A DNA stretch of 64,000 nucleotides from Streptococcus equinus. GTDB lineage: Bacteria; Bacillota; Bacilli; Lactobacillales; Streptococcaceae. The stretch spans positions 1 to 64,000 of the forward strand of contig NZ_FNJK01000005.1 of the NCBI RefSeq assembly GCF_900104225.1, read 5' to 3'. The position numbers and the translations under genes were made by a program. The notes below the pieces were generated by a model. It made no database searches and was not told where the DNA came from. It saw only the letters and a list, made by a program, of their open reading frames with translations. This document shows, one piece after another, positions 57,990 to 64,000 of this stretch (within the stretch, counting starts at the first letter, position 1; each line of letters opens with the position of its first letter).

Positions 57990-58018
57990 TTGACAAATAA
58001 AGTAAGAAAAGGTAATAT
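57990..58018 (+). promoter_or_regulatory. Promoter of the immunity-like gene
   Basis: TTGACA (57990-57995), 17 bp, TAATAT (58013-58018). Confidence 0.7.
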
Positions 58019-58081
58019 ATTGTAAAACCTTATTTGTGTTATTATGATAGTACAAATAATCTTGGGGGAAGGTGAGATTTA

Positions 58082-58375
58082 ATGGAAGAAAAATGTAGTA
58101 AGTTATATTCAGCTATTAAAGTCGCTTATGAAGATATGATTGTCAGACAAGATATAGAACTATCAAAGATTTTACTATCAGCGTCTAATGAAGTTATCAA
58201 GAGTAGAGATGCTGGTTTATGTGCTTTGCATTTAAATCGCAAACTAAATCTCTACAGCGCTCATAACGATTTAATTTTGCCGCGTGGTGTTAAGGAATTA
58301 AAAAAATTAACTCAACAGTGGGCAAGAGATTATTACGAAAAAAAAGAAGTCTCTAAGTGGATAAAGTCACTTTGA
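58082..58375 (+). CDS. Bacteriocin-immunity-like small helical protein
   Basis: 97 residues, all-helical, with the pattern of class II bacteriocin immunity proteins: LSKILLSASNEVIKSRDAG, a central LHLNRKLNLYSAHNDLILPRGV and a charged C-terminal helix. No bacteriocin structural gene (double-glycine leader) lies beside it. It is followed 22 bp later by an ABC exporter and may form a self-protection unit. Family call tentative. Confidence 0.55.
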   Translation: MEEKCSKLYSAIKVAYEDMIVRQDIELSKILLSASNEVIKSRDAGLCALHLNRKLNLYSAHNDLILPRGVKELKKLTQQWARDYYEKKEVSKWIKSL

Positions 58376-58397
58376 GGAGATTAGGGGGAAAGAAAAA

Positions 58398-59129
58398 ATG
58401 ATTCGTTTTGAACATGTTTCAAAATTATATGGGGATAAGGAAGCACTTAGTGACCTAAACGTGAGTATTGAAAATGGGGAAATTTTTGGTTTAATTGGTC
58501 ATAATGGTGCTGGGAAAACAACAACTATTAGTATCTTGACGTCAATTATTGATGCGACATACGGTGAAGTTTACGTGGATGATTTGGCACTTTCTAAACA
58601 TCGTGATGAAATCAAAAAACGTATTGGTTACGTCCCAGACTCACCTGATTTGTTCTTGAATTTGACAGCTAGCGAATACTGGCATTTTTTGGCTAAAATC
58701 TATGGTGTTGCTGATGCGGAAGCTTCTGAACGAATTGATCGTTTGTCGCACTTATTTGATATTGCAGAACATGTCGATGACTTGATAGAAAGCTTCTCAC
58801 ATGGGATGCGTCAAAAAGTGATTTTAATTGGAGCTTTGATTTCGAATCCTGATATCTGGATTTTGGATGAACCATTGACTGGTCTTGATCCTCAAGCTTC
58901 TTTTGATTTGAAAGAAATGATGAAAGAACATGCTCGTGGTGGCAATACAGTTTTGTTCTCAACACACGTTTTAGCAGTTGCGGAACAATTGTGTGATCGT
59001 ATTGGTATCTTAAAAGAAGGTAAATTAATTTTTGTTGGTTCTTTAGAAGAACTAAAAGCTAATCACCCTAACAAAGATTTGGAAACTATTTACCTAGAAC
59101 TTGCGGGGCGCAAGGTAGAAGAGGGGTGA
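58398..59129 (+). CDS. ABC transporter ATP-binding protein
   Basis: 243 residues: Walker A GHNGAGKTTT (about 34-43), signature SFSHGMRQK (about 132-140), Walker B IWILDEPLTGLDP, H-loop STHVLAVAEQ. Drives the membrane protein 4 bp downstream. Resembles YthP/EcsA-type exporters; substrate unknown. Confidence 0.9.
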   Translation: MIRFEHVSKLYGDKEALSDLNVSIENGEIFGLIGHNGAGKTTTISILTSIIDATYGEVYVDDLALSKHRDEIKKRIGYVPDSPDLFLNLTASEYWHFLAKIYGVADAEASERIDRLSHLFDIAEHVDDLIESFSHGMRQKVILIGALISNPDIWILDEPLTGLDPQASFDLKEMMKEHARGGNTVLFSTHVLAVAEQLCDRIGILKEGKLIFVGSLEELKANHPNKDLETIYLELAGRKVEEG

Positions 59130-59133
59130 GCGT

Positions 59134-60753
59134 ATGAACTGGTCAACTGTTTGGGAACTCGTTAAGATTAATATTCTATATTCAAATTCACAAACTGTAA
59201 CTGCAGTTAAACGTAAGCAAGAAAAGAACCCAAAGAAAAAATTTTCAATGTATAAAAGTGTGATTCGTCAGCAAATTTTCTTGAGTCTTTTCTTTGCGGT
59301 GATTTACATTTTTATGTATGTCAACCTAGATTTTAACTACTATCCAGGTTATTTCACTTTTTATACTGCTATCTTTTTTATCATGGCAACTTTAAATGCA
59401 TTTACCGCCATGTATAGCATTTTTTATGAAAGTGATGATGTTAAGCTTTATGCACATTTACCAATAAAATCAAGTGAGCTTTATTTAGCAAAAGTAATCT
59501 CAAGTTTTGGAATGGGACTAACTTTTTTGATGCCTATATTATCACTCTTTTTCATAGCTTATTGGCAAATGGCAGGCCTTCTAGTTGCCATTATTGCAAC
59601 TTTGATTGGATTTGGCATTCTTTTTCTAACGTCAACAGTGCTGGCACTTTATGTCAATAGTTTTGTTGGTGGCTTAATTGCTCGTAGTCACCATCGAAAA
59701 TTGATTTCAACAGTTTTGATGTCACTTTCTACGATTGGTGCAGTAGGGGCCATTCTTTATATGAATGTCATCAACAGTAGAAATATGGGTGATGTTACAG
59801 CAATTACTGATTGCCCAGTTATTCCTTATTTTAGAGGTTTTTATGATCTTGTTAAAGCCCCCTTTAGCTTGGCGACAGTTTTGAATTTTTATTTACCTGT
59901 ACTTGTTCTTTGCGGCCTAGTGATTGGTCTGGTTAAATGGGCGATGCCAAATTATTACCAAAGTACTTTGTATGCTAGACCTAAAGAAGTTAAGGCTAAC
60001 AAGCAGCCAAAATCTCATTCAGGTAAAATTCCTTCGTTGACAAATATGATGATTCGTCATCATACGTCAACACTTCAAAATGCAACCTTACTGAGTCAAA
60101 CTTATTTAATGCCTTTGATTTATGTGGTTATTTTCCTAACCCCAATGCTGGTCAATGGATTTTCTTTAGCTAAGGTATCTAACCAGTATTTTGGAATAGC
60201 TTTGTTGGTTGGAGCTATTTTGGGAACAACTTGTGCTATGCCAACGACTTTATTAGGTGTTGGGATTTCACTTGAAAAAGACAACTATAATTTTTTGAGA
60301 AGTTTGCCGCTTAATTTTAAAGGTTTCCTTGTTCAGAAATTCATCGTTTTGGCTTTTCTTCAAGCCTTAGTTCCTGCTTGTGTTTATTTAGTTGTTGGAT
60401 TAGGGCTTTTGCATATCAGTTTGCCATTGATGCTAGCCTTTTTGGTGGGACTGTGCGCTATGATTGTTATTCAAGGTCAACTCATGTATTGGCGTGATTA
60501 TAAGCATCTCAATTTGCTTTGGCAAGATGTGACACAGCTCTTTAATCGCAATTCTGGTCAGTGTCTTGCCTTTGGTATTATGATGTCAGCTTACCTTCTT
60601 GGTGGAGGTCTTGCGCTAGGGTTGGTTATTCTTGGTAATGCTATTCAGCAGGTTCAACTTATTAATATGACCTTGGCAATTGTTTTAATCATTCTAGCAA
60701 TTATCAGTCAAGCCTTGATTAGTCAAAAATTTTGGAAGAAAATCTCACATTAA
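59134..60753 (+). CDS. ABC transporter permease (ABC-2 type)
   Basis: 539 residues with about twelve TM segments; cytosolic basic N-terminus (VKRKQEKNPKKKFSMYKS). YthQ-like large permeases of this type pair with a single ATPase. Export of a peptide or other amphiphile is plausible. Confidence 0.87.
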   Translation: MNWSTVWELVKINILYSNSQTVTAVKRKQEKNPKKKFSMYKSVIRQQIFLSLFFAVIYIFMYVNLDFNYYPGYFTFYTAIFFIMATLNAFTAMYSIFYESDDVKLYAHLPIKSSELYLAKVISSFGMGLTFLMPILSLFFIAYWQMAGLLVAIIATLIGFGILFLTSTVLALYVNSFVGGLIARSHHRKLISTVLMSLSTIGAVGAILYMNVINSRNMGDVTAITDCPVIPYFRGFYDLVKAPFSLATVLNFYLPVLVLCGLVIGLVKWAMPNYYQSTLYARPKEVKANKQPKSHSGKIPSLTNMMIRHHTSTLQNATLLSQTYLMPLIYVVIFLTPMLVNGFSLAKVSNQYFGIALLVGAILGTTCAMPTTLLGVGISLEKDNYNFLRSLPLNFKGFLVQKFIVLAFLQALVPACVYLVVGLGLLHISLPLMLAFLVGLCAMIVIQGQLMYWRDYKHLNLLWQDVTQLFNRNSGQCLAFGIMMSAYLLGGGLALGLVILGNAIQQVQLINMTLAIVLIILAIISQALISQKFWKKISH

Positions 60754-60819
60754 TTTCTAAAATCTCCTGAAATTAAGATGAGAATTAAAACTGACTAAAT
60801 AGTTAGATAAAACCTTATA

Positions 60820-60845
60820 AAAACAGTTCCTAGGACTGTTTTTTT
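60820..60845 (+). terminator. Terminator before proB
   Basis: AAAACAGTTCC-TA-GGACTGTTTT (with a bulge) followed by T; it lies where the -35 region of proB should be. Confidence 0.85.
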
Positions 60846-60861
60846 AGTGTATAATAAGCGT

Positions 60862-61665
60862 ATGAAACGAAATTTTGAATCAGTACAACGAATTGTTATA
60901 AAAATTGGGACAAGTTCTCTTGTCATGCCAAATGGCAAAATTAACCTTGAAAAAATTGATCAGCTAGCCTTTGTTATTTCTAGCTTAATGAATAAAGGAA
61001 AAGAAGTTGTTTTGGTATCATCTGGTGCCATGGGATTTGGTCTTAATGTCTTGAATATGGACAAACGTCCAACTGAGATTGCACGTCAACAGGCGGTGTC
61101 AAGTGTTGGGCAGGTGGCTATGATGAGCCTCTACTCACAAATCTTTTCACATTATCAAACAGAAGTCAGTCAGCTTTTGATTACACGTGATGTTATCGAA
61201 TATCCTGAAAGTTTGGCAAACTTTACGAATGCCTTTGAGACTTTGTTGTCAATGGGAATTGTGCCAATTGTCAACGAAAATGATGCTATCAGCGTTGATG
61301 AAATGGATCATGCAACAAAATTCGGTGATAATGACCGACTTTCTGCTATTGTAGCTAAAGTAACCAAAGCAGACTTGTTAATCATGTTATCAGATATTGA
61401 TGGTCTTTATGATAAGAATCCAAATGTTTATGAAGATGCTAAACTTCGTGAACATGTTACTGAAATTACTGATGAGATTATTAAGTCAGCTGGCGGTGCC
61501 GGTAGTAAATTTGGTACGGGTGGCATGCTTAGCAAGATTAAGAGTGCTCAAATGATTTTTGATAATAACAGTCAGATGATTTTAATGAATGGTGCTAATC
61601 CACGTGATATTTTACGTGCTCTAGAAGGTGCTAATATCGGAACATGGTTTTCACAATCTAAGTAA
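60862..61665 (+). CDS. proB: Glutamate 5-kinase
   Basis: 267 residues, amino-acid-kinase fold without the PUA domain, as in streptococci: KIGTSSLV (13-20), [36 protein letters not shown]. First step of proline synthesis. ATG 60862 is 6 nt after TATAAT (60850-60855), so the mRNA is probably leaderless; the in-frame GTG at 60847 lies before the -10. Confidence 0.95.
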   Translation: MKRNFESVQRIVIKIGTSSLVMPNGKINLEKIDQLAFVISSLMNKGKEVVLVSSGAMGFGLNVLNMDKRPTEIARQQAVSSVGQVAMMSLYSQIFSHYQTEVSQLLITRDVIEYPESLANFTNAFETLLSMGIVPIVNENDAISVDEMDHATKFGDNDRLSAIVAKVTKADLLIMLSDIDGLYDKNPNVYEDAKLREHVTEITDEIIKSAGGAGSKFGTGGMLSKIKSAQMIFDNNSQMILMNGANPRDILRALEGANIGTWFSQSK

Positions 61666-61681
61666 TAAGGGAGGTCTTGAG

Positions 61682-62932
61682 ATGGGCTATATTGATGAAC
61701 TAGGTAAAAATGCAAAGACAGCTTCTCAAAGTTTGGTAAAGCTTGGGACAGCAGAGAAAAATAAAATCTTGGCTCAAGTAGCGGACGCTTTGCTTGCTGA
61801 AACAGATTTTATCTTGCAAGAAAATGCACGTGATGTGGCAAAAGCGCAAGAAAATGGTATTTCACCAGTTATGGTGGATCGCTTGCGCCTAGATGCTGGC
61901 CGCATTGAAGGTATTGTCGAAGGTGTTCGTCAAGTAGCTGATCTTCAAGACCCAATTGGACAAGTTGTTCGTGGCTATACGAATCTAGATGGTTTAAAAA
62001 TTGTTCAAAAACGTGTGCCATTAGGTGTCATTGCTATGATTTTTGAAAGTCGTCCAAACGTATCTGTTGATGCTTTCAGTCTTGCTTTCAAAACAAGTAA
62101 TGCCATTATTTTACGTGGTGGTCGCGATGCTATTCATTCAAATACAGCTCTTGTGACAGTTATCCGTAAGGCACTTGCTAAAGCTGGTATTGACGAAAAC
62201 GTTGTACAACTTGTTGAAGATACTAGTCACGCTGTTGCTGAAGAGTTGATGCAAGCTGTCGATTATGTTGATGTTTTGATTCCACGTGGTGGAGCCCGCT
62301 TGATTCAAACGGTCAAGGAAAAATCTAAAGTTCCTGTTATTGAAACAGGTGTCGGAAATGTTCACATTTATGTTGATGATTCAGCAGATTTTGATATGGC
62401 AACTAAGATTGTGATTAATGCTAAAACACAACGTCCAAGTGTTTGTAATGCTGCTGAGAGTCTTGTAGTTCATGAAAAAATTGCAGAGCAGTTCTTGCCT
62501 CAATTAGAAAAAGCTATTAACAAGGTTCATCCAGTGGAATTCCGTGCAGACCAAAAAGCGCTAGCTATTTTTAAAGATGCAAAGGCAGCAAGTGAGGAAG
62601 ACTTTGCAACAGAATACAATGATTACATCATGTCTGTTAATGTGGTGTCTTCACTCGATGAAGCTATTGATTGGGTAAATCACTACACAACCCATCACTC
62701 TGAAGCGATTGTGACAAAAGATCTTGAGAACGCCGAACGCTTCCAAGATGAAGTGGATGCAGCAGCAGTTTATGTGAATGCCTCAACACGATTTACAGAT
62801 GGATTTGTCTTTGGCTTGGGAGCAGAAATTGGAATTTCTACCCAAAAAATGCATGCGCGTGGTCCAATGGGCCTAGAAGCATTAACAAGCACAAAATTTT
62901 ACATTAACGGTAAAGGACAAATCAGAGAATAA
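61682..62932 (+). CDS. proA: Gamma-glutamyl phosphate reductase
   Basis: 416 residues of the aldehyde-dehydrogenase fold; [17 protein letters not shown], catalytic Cys in [11 protein letters not shown] (about residue 258), and the C-terminal [25 protein letters not shown]. Start at ATG 61682 behind GGGAGG. Second gene of proBA. Confidence 0.96.
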   Translation: MGYIDELGKNAKTASQSLVKLGTAEKNKILAQVADALLAETDFILQENARDVAKAQENGISPVMVDRLRLDAGRIEGIVEGVRQVADLQDPIGQVVRGYTNLDGLKIVQKRVPLGVIAMIFESRPNVSVDAFSLAFKTSNAIILRGGRDAIHSNTALVTVIRKALAKAGIDENVVQLVEDTSHAVAEELMQAVDYVDVLIPRGGARLIQTVKEKSKVPVIETGVGNVHIYVDDSADFDMATKIVINAKTQRPSVCNAAESLVVHEKIAEQFLPQLEKAINKVHPVEFRADQKALAIFKDAKAASEEDFATEYNDYIMSVNVVSSLDEAIDWVNHYTTHHSEAIVTKDLENAERFQDEVDAAAVYVNASTRFTDGFVFGLGAEIGISTQKMHARGPMGLEALTSTKFYINGKGQIRE

Positions 62933-62975
62933 TTTATTTTCTTTCGGAAATGAGTTCATTTTTCAAATAAAAAAG

Positions 62976-63011
62976 AGCCAAGTGTCTCAAATATGGGACG
63001 CTTGGTTTTTC
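62976..63011 (+). terminator. Terminator of proBA
   Basis: CCAAGTGTC / GGACGCTTGG followed by T5. Confidence 0.9.
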
Positions 63012-63053
63012 TATTTCTCCTCATCTTTTAAGGAAGAATCTTTCTATTTGTGT

Positions 63054-63059
63054 TATAAT
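63054..63059 (+). promoter_or_regulatory. -10 box of rsmH
   Basis: TATAAT ending 7 nt before the rsmH ATG; AAAGG between them would fall at the start point, so the leader is very short or absent. Confidence 0.7.
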
Positions 63060-63066
63060 GAAAGGT

Positions 63067-64000
63067 ATGACAAAAGACTTTCATCATATTACAGTACTTC
63101 TACATGAAACCGTTGATATGCTTGATATCAAGCCAGATGGAATCTATGTAGATGCAACGCTTGGAGGAGCAGGACACAGTGAATATCTCCTCTCTAAGCT
63201 TGGCCCGAATGGTCACCTCTATGCTTTTGACCAAGACCAGACGGCTATTGACAATGCACAAATTCGATTAAAAGATTATATTGAAAAAGGACAAGTCACT
63301 TTTATCAAGGACAATTTCCGCAATCTTGCTTCAAATTTAGCAATGCATGGAGTAACTGAGATTGATGGTATTTTATATGACCTTGGGGTGTCAAGTCCGC
63401 AACTAGATGAGCGTGAGCGTGGATTTTCTTATAAAAAGGATGCTCCGCTTGATATGCGTATGAACCGTGAGCAAGATTTAACGGCTTATGATGTGGTGAA
63501 TACTTACGATTACCATGATTTGGTTCGTATTTTCTACAAATACGGTGAAGATAAGTTTTCAAAACAAATTGCGCGCAAAATTGAACAAGCTAGACAAGAA
63601 AAGCCGATTGAAACAACGACTGAATTGGCAGAAATCATCAAATCAGCTAAGCCTGCTAAAGAGCTTAAGAAAAAAGGGCACCCTGCTAAGCAAATTTTCC
63701 AAGCCATTCGTATCGAAGTTAACGATGAATTAGGAGCAGCAGATGAGTCTATCCAACAAGCGATTGACTTATTAGCGGTTGATGGTCGTATTTCTGTGAT
63801 TACTTTCCACTCGCTTGAAGACCGTTTGACAAAACAATTGTTTAAAGAAGCGTCTACAGTGGAAGTTCCAAAAGGGTTGCCTTTTATTCCAGATGATATG
63901 CAGCCAAAACTTGCTCTTGTCAATCGTAAACCGATTTTACCAAGTCAAGAAGAGTTGGAAGCCAACAATCGTTCTCACTCAGCAAAATTGCGCGTGGCTA
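63067..64000 (+). CDS. rsmH: 16S rRNA (cytosine1402-N4)-methyltransferase, partial
   Basis: 311 codons are present before the window ends without a stop. [19 protein letters not shown] start, [14 protein letters not shown] (SAM site), [17 protein letters not shown] and [14 protein letters not shown] are diagnostic. Also called mraW; in streptococci it heads the mraW-ftsL-pbpX-mraY division cluster, which should follow. Confidence 0.95.
   Translation, partial: MTKDFHHITVLLHETVDMLDIKPDGIYVDATLGGAGHSEYLLSKLGPNGHLYAFDQDQTAIDNAQIRLKDYIEKGQVTFIKDNFRNLASNLAMHGVTEIDGILYDLGVSSPQLDERERGFSYKKDAPLDMRMNREQDLTAYDVVNTYDYHDLVRIFYKYGEDKFSKQIARKIEQARQEKPIETTTELAEIIKSAKPAKELKKKGHPAKQIFQAIRIEVNDELGAADESIQQAIDLLAVDGRISVITFHSLEDRLTKQLFKEASTVEVPKGLPFIPDDMQPKLALVNRKPILPSQEELEANNRSHSAKLRVA

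Noticed and set aside
61975..61983. TACGAATC resembling a cin-box
   Set aside because: Inside proA, last base wrong, no T-rich upstream stretch.
1..64000. CRISPR arrays, insertion sequences, prophage or integrase genes
   Set aside because: No regularly spaced direct repeats, transposase, recombinase or phage structural motifs were seen; the only clear accessory DNA is at 48.4-52.1 kb.

Overview
The window is a stretch of low-GC, gram-positive chromosome from a Streptococcus, most likely the S. bovis/equinus (gallolyticus-infantarius-lutetiensis) group. The reasons are the streptococcal fabM-fabT-fabH-acpP-fabKDGF-accB-fabZ-accCDA order, comX beside a 5S rRNA/tRNA-Asn end behind a ComR-type box, the manLMN-manO and copYAZ operons, a remnant LXG type VII secretion effector with a glycine-zipper-like tail, and protein sequences closest in feel to that group. 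The species call is inference; the genus is safe.

Layout. 1-260: end of an rRNA operon (5S, tRNA-Asn, terminator). 364-840: competence sigma factor comX. 875-2974: aspartate kinase (minus) and an HAD phosphatase. 3114-13920: the complete type II fatty-acid synthesis cluster with its own repressor FabT and several FabT-type operators. 14045-18907 (minus): serS with a T-box leader, manO, and the mannose/glucose PTS manLMN behind a promoter carrying a CcpA cre. 19236-25248: Cof-type phosphatase, two tandem DUF1361 membrane proteins, a purine permease, tsaE-GNAT-LCP (brpA-like). 25325-29380: a small coiled-coil protein, HIT protein, ecsAB, ccrZ-trmB. 29381-30496: a putative small RNA and a membrane protein that looks frameshifted at its 5' end. 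30550-36424: the rimP-nusA-rnpM-ylxQ-infB-rbfA translation/transcription operon with a structured leader, a hairpin-bridged nusA ribosome site, and a large multi-hairpin element between infB and rbfA. 36507-43836: LOG protein, nucleotidyltransferase-like protein, copYAZ, TRIC-type channel, HAD, TetR and DegV. 43893-48277: YgjV-like protein, a repeat-bearing membrane-anchored protein, Na/Pi cotransporter and nagA. 48384-52103: a decayed type VII (LXG) toxin-immunity island. 52189-60753: T-box controlled glyQS, DUF896, tkt, a bacteriocin-immunity-like protein and an ABC exporter. 60862-64000: proBA and the start of rsmH, the first gene of the cell-wall/division cluster.

Most of the window is housekeeping core genome. 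The accessory part is 48.4-52.1 kb. There an LXG effector gene carries two frameshifts and one stop codon but still has a readable membrane-active tail. It is followed by a two-TM/TPR-like protein, a broken DUF4176 gene, a DUF443-like multi-TM protein (the family that protects against membrane-depolarising type VII toxins) and an intact DUF4176 gene. This reads as a dead toxin whose immunity side has been kept.

Regulation visible in the sequence: ComR box (comX), FabT boxes (fab), T-boxes (serS, glyQS), cre (man), CopY boxes (cop), NagR-type palindromes (nagA), an exact ComX cin-box upstream of the Na/Pi cotransporter, and at least five genes whose -10 box lies only 6-7 nt before the start codon, which implies leaderless mRNAs.
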